A DNA stretch of 64,000 nt from a virus: IMG/VR virus record IMGVR_UViG_3300008267_013251, positions 1 through 64,000 of that record, one strand, 5' to 3'. Shown in pieces: positions 35,177 through 44,495 of the stretch. Under the pieces are notes generated by a model. The model did not search any database. It was not told the origin of the DNA and saw nothing but the letters and a program-made list of their open reading frames with translations. The position numbers were made by a program, and so were the translations under genes. Positions within the stretch are counted from its first letter, which is position 1; each line of letters starts with the position of its first letter.

Positions 35177-36738
35177 ACCTCTCTCGTATAATATAAATTA
35201 TTGTGTACAAAGCCATTAAGCTTAGTTTGTTCTAAAACCTCAAATGCATCTCGCATAGTAGTTAAAATTGGCTTACCCTTTATATTAAATGATGTATTCA
35301 GAAGGATTCCCTCTCCTCCTAGATTCTCTATTTGAGTAAGAATGTCATACAAATCGGGATGCTGAAGTCGAGTAACCGTTTGTATTCTGCAAGTGTTATC
35401 AACATGTGTAATTGATGGCCACCTGTATTGTTCTTTCAAAATTGGACAAAAATTCATAAATGGTGATTCGCAAGCCTTGTAAAAATATTTTTCCAAGTTT
35501 TCCAACTTTGTTACTGCTCCAAATGGTCTATACCATTCTCTAAATTTGATTTCACTATTTAACTTATTTTTTAAATTTGCAATATCTGGGTAGCAAAGAA
35601 TACTACGGTTACCCAAAGCTCTAGGACCACACTCACTATTGCCATGAATGTAACCAATAATTTTCTTTTGCTCAAAAAGAATTTTTGCTATTTCTTGATT
35701 GGTGACATCGTGTCTGTAAAAACTACTATCGTAATACCCATAATCTAAAATCTCATAACCACAATATGTTGCATCTATTTTTCTATCTTGGTTTTCATGG
35801 GCTACAACCCCAAGTGTAATGCCACAGTCCCCACTATTAGGTGGAACATAGACATTATATCCCATCTCAAATAGCTTTTGATTTACAATTATATTAAGGG
35901 CGCAACCTCCAGCAAGACATAAATTTGAATTCGGAGGAATATTTAAATCGTTGAAAATTCCAAAAAACTTATCTTCAAAAGCCCATTGAATAGTTGCTGC
36001 AAAATCTAACTCATCCCTGCCAGATATCGTGTCATATTCTCTTGGATCAAATCCAACAACATTAGCAACACCTTGGGCTGCATCTTTGGAACCGCTATCA
36101 AAGAACTCTCTTATAACTTGCTTCCATGCTTCTCTTGGTTGACCATAAGAACAAAGACCCATCAGCTTACCAGCGCTGGGCAAACCAAAATTTTTCTTCT
36201 TTTTGATCGAAGCCAGACAATTTGTAAGTGCGATGTAACAATTACCAAGGCTGTATGAACCCCATGGCTGGAAGTCGTTTAATTTTTTTACTTCTGTTGG
36301 CGTTGCGTACCACAGCACAAAACTACTTTCTGGACCAACTAAGTTTTTTCCATTTCCATCATATGTGATGATATATGTTTCATCAAAAGGACATTGGCAA
36401 TATGCGCTCCAAGCATGTGCATCATGATGATTGAAGCTTCTGAAATTTTGGACATGAAAAAATTGCTTGATTTTATTGATATCTGGAGGATACATGTCGT
36501 GATAGTAAAGATTTTCAATAGTTTCAAATTTATGTTTGTTTTTGATGTGATCAAAGAATGCATGAAATTGCGAATCTGAAGGAACTAAATGCCCAACAAT
36601 AGGATGATTTTTGAACTCTTGAGTCAGTATCGAGTATCTTTTTCCGAAAAATCTTTCCGCTTCATAAATGTAATAACGACCGTTATCTTTCAAACATAAA
36701 GATGCGTCATGGTATCCATAAATAGCTACATTTTTCAT
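35173..36738 (-). CDS. NodU/CmcH-family carbamoyltransferase (copy 1)
   Basis: 521 residues from ATG 36738 (TAATG overlap with the upstream glycosyltransferase stop). It has the same motif order as its downstream copy: FNHHDAHAWSAYCQCPFDETYIITYDGNG, GLPSAGKLMGLCSYG, GGCALNIIVNQKLFEMGYNVY, ECGPRALGNRSIL, REWYRPFGAV. Tandem paralogues suggest two carbamoylation targets or a heterodimer. Coupling to a glycosyltransferase suggests a sugar acceptor. Confidence 0.88.
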   Translation of the reverse strand: MKNVAIYGYHDASLCLKDNGRYYIYEAERFFGKRYSILTQEFKNHPIVGHLVPSDSQFHAFFDHIKNKHKFETIENLYYHDMYPPDINKIKQFFHVQNFRSFNHHDAHAWSAYCQCPFDETYIITYDGNGKNLVGPESSFVLWYATPTEVKKLNDFQPWGSYSLGNCYIALTNCLASIKKKKNFGLPSAGKLMGLCSYGQPREAWKQVIREFFDSGSKDAAQGVANVVGFDPREYDTISGRDELDFAATIQWAFEDKFFGIFNDLNIPPNSNLCLAGGCALNIIVNQKLFEMGYNVYVPPNSGDCGITLGVVAHENQDRKIDATYCGYEILDYGYYDSSFYRHDVTNQEIAKILFEQKKIIGYIHGNSECGPRALGNRSILCYPDIANLKNKLNSEIKFREWYRPFGAVTKLENLEKYFYKACESPFMNFCPILKEQYRWPSITHVDNTCRIQTVTRLQHPDLYDILTQIENLGGEGILLNTSFNIKGKPILTTMRDAFEVLEQTKLNGFVHNNLYYTREV

Positions 36739-37868
36739 TAGTGCATTTGGTTGCATTCAAGAGCTAAGCGATGTAAGTCTTGTACCAATGTTCCTGTATT
36801 GTGGTAAGCATCGTCTTCAAGAACAACACAAAGACTCGGATAAGGGTTAGTTCTTTGAGGGTCCATCATTCGAGTTGTGACTTGTAGCATCTCTGCAAAT
36901 CTTTTATTGCGATGGTAAAGCCAAGCCAATCTCTTAAGATGTTCATTCCTTCTTGGGCAAGTCATTTCAGCAGTTTTAAGAGCCCAAATCTCTTTTTCTA
37001 AATCTCCCATCACGGAGTATAAATGTGCCATACACAGAAATCCTGTGTATGCCATTTCATCAACATATTTAATTGTTCCAGCTGACATAAACTGGTGTCT
37101 TACTTCAAGGAATCTCTCAAAATAAAACAATCCTCGCCTAGCTAGTTCATGATTATGCAATTCACCAAATGGGAGATGACCAGATGGCACATTATCATGA
37201 TAACTTTTACCCAAGTACCACAAGTGATACTGGTCGGTCAGCATCTCCTTCTTCACGATCATGTCTTTTTCTAATTCAAGAGCATCGATGTAATACTTGA
37301 ATGGATTTGAGTAGGTCTGCCCATCTGCAATCACTTTGTGACGAAAACTAGGTGGCAGTTGAACTCTTTGGAAATTTTCTCCTACATTATCCCTGTCCAA
37401 CATGATACATTCATGGCGCTTATCATGCTTGAACTTCCATGGCAATTTGGCATTCCAAAGCCAACAGCGGTAGTAATTTACGACACCAGATTTAGCTGGT
37501 ACATCAAAACTTTGAATGCTGGTTTCATCAAAAATTGACCAGTCGAAGTCATCATCAACCTCTAACACTTCATCTGCATCAACCCGCAAAATCCAATCAC
37601 AACCATGATCTGCTTTCAAACATGTTTGAACTGTGTGATCTCGATTCTGACCCATGCAGCCAGACCAAGGAATTTCGTAAAGAAATCCCGGAATGCCTTT
37701 CTCTGCGAAGAAGTTTTTGATCAAATCTTGAGTTCCATCCGTAGAACCGTTGTCTTGAATTACCCAATAATCTACATATTTGTAGACCGATTCAAGCATT
37801 CTAAGGATGCAATGGCTCTCATTTGAAACCATTGTGTTAAAAACAAATTTTGCTTTACACTTTTTCAT
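36738..37868 (-). CDS. Family 2 glycosyltransferase with TPR-like tail
   Basis: 376 residues. FVFNTMVSNESHCILRMLESV, VIQDNGSTDGTQDLI and WILRVDADEVLEV (DADE metal site) are typical of the SunS-like GT2 branch. The C-terminal ~150 residues form helical repeats (RGLFYFERFLEVRHQFMSAG; WALKTAEMTCPRRNEHLKRLAWLYH). This is a common arrangement for glycosyltransferases that act on peptides or polysaccharides. It heads an operon with the two carbamoyltransferases. Confidence 0.85.
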   Translation of the reverse strand: MKKCKAKFVFNTMVSNESHCILRMLESVYKYVDYWVIQDNGSTDGTQDLIKNFFAEKGIPGFLYEIPWSGCMGQNRDHTVQTCLKADHGCDWILRVDADEVLEVDDDFDWSIFDETSIQSFDVPAKSGVVNYYRCWLWNAKLPWKFKHDKRHECIMLDRDNVGENFQRVQLPPSFRHKVIADGQTYSNPFKYYIDALELEKDMIVKKEMLTDQYHLWYLGKSYHDNVPSGHLPFGELHNHELARRGLFYFERFLEVRHQFMSAGTIKYVDEMAYTGFLCMAHLYSVMGDLEKEIWALKTAEMTCPRRNEHLKRLAWLYHRNKRFAEMLQVTTRMMDPQRTNPYPSLCVVLEDDAYHNTGTLVQDLHRLALECNQMH

Positions 37869-37899
37869 AAAATTATTTTAGTTAATCATTTTGAAATTA

Positions 37900-38514
37900 T
37901 TAAGCAAAAATGTCTTTTTTCATTTTTTGCCAAAGTTCAAATGCAAGAACGACATCAACATCTGATCGATGTATACCTTGAGAATTAATTTCGTACATAT
38001 TGTACATCGATTGACTGTTTATATACTTTAAATCAGATTTGAGCTTACCGCTATCAAGAGCAGCAGACGCAATAATTAACGGATCAATTTGTTTTCTGGG
38101 CAACAAACTATCAATCTTCATATTGAATGTATTGCAAGCTTTCTTTATGAATGACAAATCAAATTGAACATTCATTCCTAACAAAAAATCACAATCAGTT
38201 GCGTTTTCAAGCAACCAGCTGACGAAGAAACGCACAAATGTGCTATAATTTTCTATGAGATAATAACCTTTTTCTGTTGTTCCCTCTATTATGTCTTTTG
38301 TAAGAACAGAAAAATACTCTGTCTGAAACAGACTAATTCCATTAACCTTGAGGGCAGAAGCATCTATTGTAAACTGCTGCCAGTCTTTGTTAGCTCCATG
38401 CCATTGGGAAACTTTCTTTTTTCCATCGTATACGACTGCACTTAAAGTAATTAATCCATGTATTTCTGGATCGAGACCAGTTGTTTCACAATCAACTACA
38501 AGATACTTTGACAT
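37900..38514 (-). CDS. DnaQ-like DEDDh 3'-5' exonuclease
   Basis: 204 residues; GGAGG before ATG 38514. ExoI VVDCETTGLDPE, ExoII NVQFDLSFI and ExoIII HRSDVDVVLAFELW give a complete DEDDh site. This is the proofreading-exonuclease fold. Together with the C-family polymerase at 31.9 kb, it is a candidate epsilon-like subunit, though the genes are 4 kb apart on opposite strands. A sigma70-like promoter precedes it. Confidence 0.85.
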   Translation of the reverse strand: MSKYLVVDCETTGLDPEIHGLITLSAVVYDGKKKVSQWHGANKDWQQFTIDASALKVNGISLFQTEYFSVLTKDIIEGTTEKGYYLIENYSTFVRFFVSWLLENATDCDFLLGMNVQFDLSFIKKACNTFNMKIDSLLPRKQIDPLIIASAALDSGKLKSDLKYINSQSMYNMYEINSQGIHRSDVDVVLAFELWQKMKKDIFA

Positions 38515-38538
38515 GGGAATCCTCCAAGTAATAGTTTT

Positions 38539-38566
38539 ATTTTACTGATACAAAATCGAATGACAA
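38539..38566 (-). promoter_or_regulatory. Sigma70-like promoter for exonuclease gene
   Basis: TTGTCA (38561-38566) and TAAAAT (38539-38544), 16 bases apart, on the minus strand upstream of ATG 38514. Confidence 0.45.
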
Positions 38567-38585
38567 CTAAAATAAAAATAAAAAT

Positions 38586-38593
38586 AATAAATA
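38586..38593 (+). promoter_or_regulatory. Late-promoter-like octamer AATAAATA
   Basis: Seven of eight bases match TATAAATA, 22 bases upstream of ATG 38616; GGAGAG in between serves as the ribosome site. Confidence 0.4.
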
Positions 38594-38615
38594 GTCTAGA
38601 TAAAATGGAGAGACC

Positions 38616-39548
38616 ATGGACCTAAGCTACTTAAAAAAAGTGGACCCAGACTTCTTGTATGATGAACGCAAACATGATACCGAATACCCCTGCATAACAT
38701 TTTTTTATAATAAATCCTTTCATCATGTAGACTGTCCCGAAGCACATGATGACTTAGCAAATAATAAAACTACATTTTATGATATTTTCCCAAAAGCCAA
38801 AGGCGTTGTGACATCTTTTCAAATAGAAGATTTATTAAACTATAAAACTAAAGAAAATTTTCCATTTTTAGATGCCAAGCTCAAAGAAATGGGAATCAAT
38901 CCATCAGATTGGAAGTCTACTTTTGGCATACGAGGGAAATGCCTAAATTTTGGAGATGCTCTGGCGGGGAGAATTGCAGTACTAGACAAAGAACTTGTCA
39001 TAGCGTTTTGGCAAGGCAAAGAACATCCAAAGTTTGAAACCTTTTTGCATGATCCCGCAGTCACTTCTGAAATTTTTAAAAGATACGGAAAAGGCATGGC
39101 AAAAGAATGGGCAATCGTCCCCTTCAAAGGAGAACCATATCTTTTTTCACCAATTGCTGACAAGTCAGCACCTGAAGAAGCGCCAAGAAAAATTGCTAAA
39201 CTACCTCTCAAACCTGAATATGTTATAAATGGGATTAAAGTAAAATCCGAAGATATGGTTAAACTAAGAGGATTAATTCACAGCAGCCCAGCAGAATCTA
39301 AAATGTATCAAGCTGCACTTTCAATACTTTGCCACCCTGACATGCAAAAACACCCAGAATTGACTGGATTTATTCCAAACCAATGTTTGCCCAAGAGCAA
39401 TATCAAAGTGGACCCTTACCTAGCATCTGGGAAAGAACTCTACATGTTATCCAAGAAGCCTGCGCCAACTAGTCTGCTTTATCCAGCTTGGAGATCACAA
39501 TCCGAAGGCCATTTGAATTTTGCAGAGTGGTTTAGACAAGAATCATAA
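38616..39548 (+). CDS. Unrecognised, possibly virion protein with C-terminal FAEWF tag
   Basis: 310 residues. No catalytic motif is seen. The middle has KSTFGIRGKCLNFGDALAGRIAVLD and EWAIVPFKGEPYLFSP. The final residues HLNFAEWFRQES resemble the F-x-EW leader of the putative capsid-targeted proteins but sit at the C-terminus, a possible scaffold or core-binding signal. A late-promoter-like octamer upstream supports a structural role. Confidence 0.6.
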   Translation: MDLSYLKKVDPDFLYDERKHDTEYPCITFFYNKSFHHVDCPEAHDDLANNKTTFYDIFPKAKGVVTSFQIEDLLNYKTKENFPFLDAKLKEMGINPSDWKSTFGIRGKCLNFGDALAGRIAVLDKELVIAFWQGKEHPKFETFLHDPAVTSEIFKRYGKGMAKEWAIVPFKGEPYLFSPIADKSAPEEAPRKIAKLPLKPEYVINGIKVKSEDMVKLRGLIHSSPAESKMYQAALSILCHPDMQKHPELTGFIPNQCLPKSNIKVDPYLASGKELYMLSKKPAPTSLLYPAWRSQSEGHLNFAEWFRQES

Positions 39549-39549
39549 A

Positions 39550-41454
39550 TTAGGCAACCCTTTTTAAGAAGGTTGCCAATTTATTTCTTAATAATGGCAA
39601 GGTACCCTTTATACCCTGAATAACTGCGAAATTGCCTGCTCCAAACAACGCCTTGCCCGTTTGCTCTGAAAAAGCGTTGTGAACTCCGATACCATAAACC
39701 TTAACCCCAGCTTTTCTTGCCTTTTCAACTGCATAAGCGGTTAATTCAACGGGATTTTTACCAACCGATCCATGTGTTGGCTCACCATCCGTAATCATAA
39801 ACAATATCTTGTTTTCAACAAACGGATTTTGTGTAATAATCTTATCTGCAATTGCACACAAGTGATACCCCATAGCTGTATTGCCAGATGCCAATATTTC
39901 TGACAAAGCCTCTGTCTTGTTATAGTTATGATCTTTATACACATGGGTTTCTACATCTGTACCCGTGTTAAAACCATAAATTGAATAATCTACATCTTTT
40001 ATTTTCTTCAAAGCTTCAGCCATAATTATTGCCAAAGTTGCTGCTTCTCTCATGCTGCCAGCCATCGAGCCAGTTTGATCTAGAGCAATACTTACATGAT
40101 ATTTTTTTCTAGATACTAAATCCTTTTGATAATAAATTTTGTCATGCTCTCCAAGAAAAGTTTTGTAAAAACTATTATCGTCAAGGTCTCCAGAGTTAGT
40201 GCCGTAAGTAAAAGTTTGGTTAACATTGTTTCTAAACATAAAAGAAGTTTCTAAATCTTTAATAGATTTCTTATGTGCATGAACAATCTTCTTGTATGCT
40301 TCAATAGTTTCTGTATTTACAGCTGGAACAACAAGCTTATAGCTCAAATGTGTCAAATAGTTATCTTTGTTGTAGACTGGTGATTTCAAATGATCATCAA
40401 AAGACTTTGTCCTATCTCTAAGATTCTTGTTGTGATCGAGAGAGCTACTAATAATATTTCCGGGAATTGAAATATTGTTGTTATAAGCATCCCCACCAGT
40501 CAAAGGCCTATCTTTGGCAGAATTGTTTGTTTCTATCGTAATATCATTCAATGTGATAGTCGATTTTTGAGTTTCACTAGGCTCTAACATTTCGAGCATG
40601 TCTTGATACAAGTTGACCGCACGATCAAACTTATATTGGTCTGTAACAAATGAATTTAATCTGTCATTAAAATGTGTATCAACTTCATCGATCTTGTCTC
40701 TAAATTCTTGTGGAAAAATATAATAATCAATTTTTTCTGGACTTAATCTATTGAAACAAAGTAACTCTACAATGTCATCGAACTCAACTGATCCTTTAGC
40801 AATATTTGATACTAAATTCTCCTCTATCTTTTTCTTTTGTTGTCCAAACACCACCATTTGTTGAGTTACATAACTCAAAAAACCGGGCCATTTTGAAAAG
40901 ACTTCATTGCTTGCACCAGACTGCAAATCTGTCATAAAAATATTACGCACAGCCCAAGAATCGGAATTCTTGAACTGCAATGCTGAATCAACATGAATAC
41001 TCTTCTTAATAAAAGAACAAAGCAAGGCCTGACCATTCAACCCGTCTAGGACATCAAAATACTTCTGATCCTTGTCAATTAACTTCATATCCTCGTCCAG
41101 CAAACTATCTGGAGAGACATAAAGAACATCTGACAACAAATCATTTGTAACTTTGCCGTTACTATATTTAACGCATAGACATTTCTCGTATCCGTCTGAA
41201 CTATTTGCAGTCAAATTGATTGTTTTGTTTAGTTCCTTCAAAGTCTTATGCAAATCTTCTTCGGTCTGATGAAGGCTGTCTTTGAAATACCTATCATCAT
41301 ACCCAGAGCTTTGCCTTAAATATTCACTAGTTGATTTAATTGGGTTATAAACAGACCATGGTGTATGGCTTACTTCCGTGTTCTTTCCGTAGAAGTAAGC
41401 ATCATCATCTTCATACTCCCAACTGTCATCAAACAGATTAGTTTTGCTGCTCAT
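39550..41454 (-). CDS. VWA-domain protein, CobT-like
   Basis: 634 residues. The C-terminal VWA domain has a MIDAS site DQTGSM (459-464), later NTAMGYHL and ILFMITDGEPTHGS. The long N-terminal part is helical with DRPLTGG and YKLVVPAVNTE, as in CobT-like proteins. With the AAA ATPase next upstream it forms a MoxR/CobS-VWA pair; such pairs act as metal-chelatase-like or macromolecular remodelling machines. In phages the role is unknown. Confidence 0.8.
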   Translation of the reverse strand: MSSKTNLFDDSWEYEDDDAYFYGKNTEVSHTPWSVYNPIKSTSEYLRQSSGYDDRYFKDSLHQTEEDLHKTLKELNKTINLTANSSDGYEKCLCVKYSNGKVTNDLLSDVLYVSPDSLLDEDMKLIDKDQKYFDVLDGLNGQALLCSFIKKSIHVDSALQFKNSDSWAVRNIFMTDLQSGASNEVFSKWPGFLSYVTQQMVVFGQQKKKIEENLVSNIAKGSVEFDDIVELLCFNRLSPEKIDYYIFPQEFRDKIDEVDTHFNDRLNSFVTDQYKFDRAVNLYQDMLEMLEPSETQKSTITLNDITIETNNSAKDRPLTGGDAYNNNISIPGNIISSSLDHNKNLRDRTKSFDDHLKSPVYNKDNYLTHLSYKLVVPAVNTETIEAYKKIVHAHKKSIKDLETSFMFRNNVNQTFTYGTNSGDLDDNSFYKTFLGEHDKIYYQKDLVSRKKYHVSIALDQTGSMAGSMREAATLAIIMAEALKKIKDVDYSIYGFNTGTDVETHVYKDHNYNKTEALSEILASGNTAMGYHLCAIADKIITQNPFVENKILFMITDGEPTHGSVGKNPVELTAYAVEKARKAGVKVYGIGVHNAFSEQTGKALFGAGNFAVIQGIKGTLPLLRNKLATFLKRVA

Positions 41455-41466
41455 AAATTCTCCTTA

Positions 41467-42558
41467 TTATGAAAGTAGTCCGAATTTGCCAACAAGCAGG
41501 GTTCTCAAATTATTCCTCTCACTCGCAGCACCACCAGCCGAACTGAAGTGGTTCAAAAGAGTAAATTGCAAAGACTTCACCCCCTGCTTTTTGAAAGCTC
41601 TTGCAGCATTCTCAAGCATTCGTGTAGAAATAGGCTTGCTGTAACTATCAACTGAATCCATCTGTGATTTGATTCTTACTTGATTTGCAATATCAACAAG
41701 TTTTTCACAAACTGATTCCTCCAAACCAGTCTTTTTATGCAAAACCAGCTTTTCTTCAATTGATGGCAAAAATTTACACTCCATAACAAGACCAAATCTA
41801 TCAGAGATTGCTTCATCAAGAGCAATCGTTCCGGTAAACTGACTGCCTTCGTTGATTGGAGCCCAGAATGTAACACCTTCAGCACAACTGATGTTCTTGC
41901 CAGCTTCCTCAAGATAAGTAGAGCGACGATGGTCAAGCAAAGGAATCAGCGTATTGATCACCAACGGAGACACACGGTTAAGCTCATCGAGAACAATAAC
42001 ACTATGTGCAGTTTCAACCATCTTAACAAAGAGACTCTCATGCCAGACAATTTCTTTAGTAACTGGATCAAATGTTCGATATCCGAACCAATCTCTAGGC
42101 TCTCGAACATTAGCACAGTCCATAATCAAACAAGGATAGTTATTTTTTGCAGCGTATTGTGTTGCAAAGCTGGTTTTGCCACAACCTGCTGGACCAACCA
42201 GTCTAATATTTAAATTGTTGACCCTGCTCATTGACTGCACAAGCCCAATAAAATTATTGCCCTCTTCTGTGATTGCAAAATACGGGTCAAGAGATGGAAT
42301 CAACTTGGATGCCTGCTCATCATACTCTGGCTCAAAGTCACTTACATCCTCTGAGTCAAATTCTGCAACTTGTGGCACCACAGCAAAAGCTTTTTCAGCC
42401 GTCACCTTTCTAAAACGACTTTTGACAGTATTGAAATATGCATTTTCGATATCATAAGCGTAGTCTGGCATTTTTACCAGATCGGCATATCGTAGATTGT
42501 GATCATTTTTAAGCTTGGATTCGATGTACAAAGCTTCTGGTGACTTCCTTCTAGACAT
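41467..42558 (-). CDS. AAA+ ATPase, CobS/MoxR-like
   Basis: 363 residues. Walker A GPAGCGKT (122-129), Walker B VIVLDELNR (188-195), sensor and arginine-finger region DRFGLVMEC. The N-terminal leader includes RKSPEALYIESKL. CobS-like ATPases partner VWA proteins such as the gene 12 bases downstream. Preceded by AAAGGAG. Possibly used in particle maturation or host protein remodelling. Confidence 0.85.
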   Translation of the reverse strand: MSRRKSPEALYIESKLKNDHNLRYADLVKMPDYAYDIENAYFNTVKSRFRKVTAEKAFAVVPQVAEFDSEDVSDFEPEYDEQASKLIPSLDPYFAITEEGNNFIGLVQSMSRVNNLNIRLVGPAGCGKTSFATQYAAKNNYPCLIMDCANVREPRDWFGYRTFDPVTKEIVWHESLFVKMVETAHSVIVLDELNRVSPLVINTLIPLLDHRRSTYLEEAGKNISCAEGVTFWAPINEGSQFTGTIALDEAISDRFGLVMECKFLPSIEEKLVLHKKTGLEESVCEKLVDIANQVRIKSQMDSVDSYSKPISTRMLENAARAFKKQGVKSLQFTLLNHFSSAGGAASERNNLRTLLVGKFGLLS

Positions 42559-42623
42559 ATTATCTCCTTTATAAAATGGACCTAAGATGATTGTAATATT
42601 GAGAAAAAATAGATTCGCCGGTT

Positions 42624-44075
42624 TTACTTGGGGTCGGTAGACTTCGCAAGTTCAACAGACATGCGGATCAGGAAGTTGGCAAAATCACGACTACCATCTG
42701 TTGCCTTGGTAATGTGATGCGCTACTTCCTCAACCATGGTATCCATCAAAGAGTTATTACTATTCTGCGAAATATCCTCATTGATGTAAATCGTTCCGTC
42801 GAGCCAGTAACCAAATGTCATGGAAGATGCTTCCGTCAGCTGACGAAAGCAACGAAGTTCAGGTTTTGGCCGATTGTAGGTCATATCAATGCTCTCCAGC
42901 TTTTCCCAGACCCAATTAAGGGCTTGGGTAACAGCCAAGGAAGGAGCAAAAATCTTGCGACCATTCAAATCATTAGCAGTCAAAACATCCACATCAGAAA
43001 GAATATTCATTTCTTTCAAAAACTTCTGAAATCCACTCTGTGCGTTTGATAGCACGATAGGTGTGTAGCCTTTTTCCTTGCAACGATCAGCAAGAGCACT
43101 AGTGGTGATGACTGCATTCTTACCACAAACTGCAAAGAAAGCATTTTGCCATATCTGCTGTTTCTTTTGTTTATCAGAAATGCAGTAAGTCAGCGCAAAT
43201 CCATCTTGCTCCAGTTCCCAACAACTCTCATTCTTCACAAGCTTTTGAAACATCAAAGTAGGAACAGTTGGGTCTTCCGTTTGCGCCAAAGCTTGACCAC
43301 ACTCAAACTTAGCCTTCCAGTCATCGATAGTTCTGGATTCATCGATTGGCAAATCAGGGATGTTATAATCAAAAAGACTGGGAATATCAGAAGAAGTGAA
43401 CTCCCGCACCCTCACACCACGGCGGTAGATTACGGCAGTAGACTTTTTGTTACCTGAACTATCAACGCAATTTCGATTCTTTTTGAAAAGCAACTTATTT
43501 TCCATGCTTTGTGGTTCACTAAAGTGAAGAAACCACTTGCCAATTTCTTGATGAAAACGCATGACATCCATGGTAGCTGGAACAAAAATGCGAGTTGTAC
43601 CACCCTTGGCACGAACTTGATTTTCTTCCACCAACTCAACACTCATGGAGTCTGGGGACAATCCCTGCTCGTAGCAAGCATCGATTGCATTTGAAACAAA
43701 CTCACGCAGAGCCAAAGAAAGCTCATTCCAATCTTTATTGCCATAAGAAAGAGTATGATCCAATTCACGATCTTGATTGATCGTCTTGTTATCTTCAGTT
43801 TGACCAGAAATCTTAACGCACAGTTGCTGGTGAACCGCTTCTCCAGAAACACCTTTAATCTTGAGAGGCTTAGTGTAAAAGGCCAGACGAACTTTACCGC
43901 AATATACAACAGGCATCAAACCCTGACGCAAGGCAAGAGAAATGCCATGCTTTGCACCAGAGCCAAATGTGCCAATAATATTCGGATCGGTATTTTCAGA
44001 TTTAGAAGACGCACCAAAAATGGTGAAACCTTCAGTAGGACAAACGCCAACATTTTCAATCTTCAGATACTGCAT
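42624..44075 (-). CDS. GHKL-like ATPase with zincin-like C-terminus
   Basis: 483 residues. The N-terminal GTFGSGAKHGISLALRQG and ELSLALREFVSNAIDACYE resemble the N and G1 boxes of GHKL ATPases (E-x2-SNAIDA, G-x-GxK). The C-terminal DTMVEEVAHHITKATDGSRDF resembles a metallopeptidase-like helix, with HH and a downstream Asp. I recall such fusions in large phages beside CobS/CobT-like genes. The combination suggests an ATP-driven chaperone-protease-like component. The peptidase reading is weak because HExxH is not intact. Confidence 0.65.
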   Translation of the reverse strand: MQYLKIENVGVCPTEGFTIFGASSKSENTDPNIIGTFGSGAKHGISLALRQGLMPVVYCGKVRLAFYTKPLKIKGVSGEAVHQQLCVKISGQTEDNKTINQDRELDHTLSYGNKDWNELSLALREFVSNAIDACYEQGLSPDSMSVELVEENQVRAKGGTTRIFVPATMDVMRFHQEIGKWFLHFSEPQSMENKLLFKKNRNCVDSSGNKKSTAVIYRRGVRVREFTSSDIPSLFDYNIPDLPIDESRTIDDWKAKFECGQALAQTEDPTVPTLMFQKLVKNESCWELEQDGFALTYCISDKQKKQQIWQNAFFAVCGKNAVITTSALADRCKEKGYTPIVLSNAQSGFQKFLKEMNILSDVDVLTANDLNGRKIFAPSLAVTQALNWVWEKLESIDMTYNRPKPELRCFRQLTEASSMTFGYWLDGTIYINEDISQNSNNSLMDTMVEEVAHHITKATDGSRDFANFLIRMSVELAKSTDPK

Positions 44076-44145
44076 TATATACTCCTTTAGTGATTACTGG
44101 TTAAGGAACAATACTAATCATTAGTTAAAAAAGATTCGCCAGAAA

Positions 44146-44414
44146 TACCCTCAACAGGACTCGAACCTGTAACCTACAGCTTAGCATACCACTACGGTTT
44201 TCACCGCCCCATGTGGGTTCGTGGTCTGGACTGTGTCTTGACCTTCAGCATTATCTGTTCAGGTCCGTGCCGTTCAGTCTCTACACCTTCCCGTTTCCGG
44301 GCTTGGCTCGGCGTTACCAGTTAAGGATTCACCGAATTTGACACGATCCATTATAAGATTTCTCTTATAACGCTCCTTTTGAAGGCTGTTGCTCTTCCAT
44401 TGAGCTATGAGGGC
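44146..44414 (-). tRNA. tRNA-Arg(UCU) interrupted by a group I intron
   Basis: 5' exon 44382-44414: GCCCTCA acceptor arm, TA, D arm GCTC...GAGC, anticodon stem ACAGC, then CTT. 3' exon 44146-44184: CTAA, stem GCTGT, AGGTT, T arm ACAGG-TTCGAGT-CCTGT, TGAGGGT, discriminator A. Joining gives a 72-base tRNA with 7-base loop CTTCTAA and anticodon TCT, i.e. Arg for AGA/AGG. The G1-U72 pair also occurs in T4 tRNA-Arg. No CCA is encoded. Every stem pairs only after intron removal. Confidence 0.9.
44185..44381 (-). ncRNA. Group I self-splicing intron (IC3-like), 197 bases
   Basis: Located after U34 of the anticodon, the same place as in cyanobacterial tRNA-Leu(UAA). Follows U and ends in G, as group I requires. 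Features: GGAGCG guide followed by P2 TTATAAGA-GAAA-TCTTATAA, GAGCCAAGCCC (Q-like), GGGAAGGTGTAGAGACTGAA (R-like) and ACAGTCCAGACC (S-like), in the order of subgroup IC3 tRNA introns. No homing endonuclease is encoded. Confidence 0.88.
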
Positions 44415-44432
44415 CTATCTCTTCTATTCTAG

Positions 44433-44481
44433 GTTTTCAATGTCCCTAGTCAACTTACAAATTGACTAGGGACTTGAAAAC
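44433..44481 (-). terminator. Long hairpin between tRNA and small gene
   Basis: GTTTTCAA-t-GTCCCTAGTCAA pairs with TTGACTAGGGAC and TTGAAAAC (20 pairs, one bulge). No poly-T follows on either strand, so it may be an RNA-processing or stability element. Confidence 0.55.
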
Positions 44482-44495
44482 AGCATGCATATTGA

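Noticed and set aside
42714-44124. Plus-strand frames opposite the GHKL-like gene
   Set aside because: Shadows; the minus-strand frame has recognisable motifs and a ribosome site.
44376-44400. Reading the anticodon loop as CTTCAAA, i.e. a UCA (opal) tRNA
   Set aside because: The 3' anticodon stem would be missing. Only removal of the 197-base intron gives paired stems and a 7-base loop with UCU.
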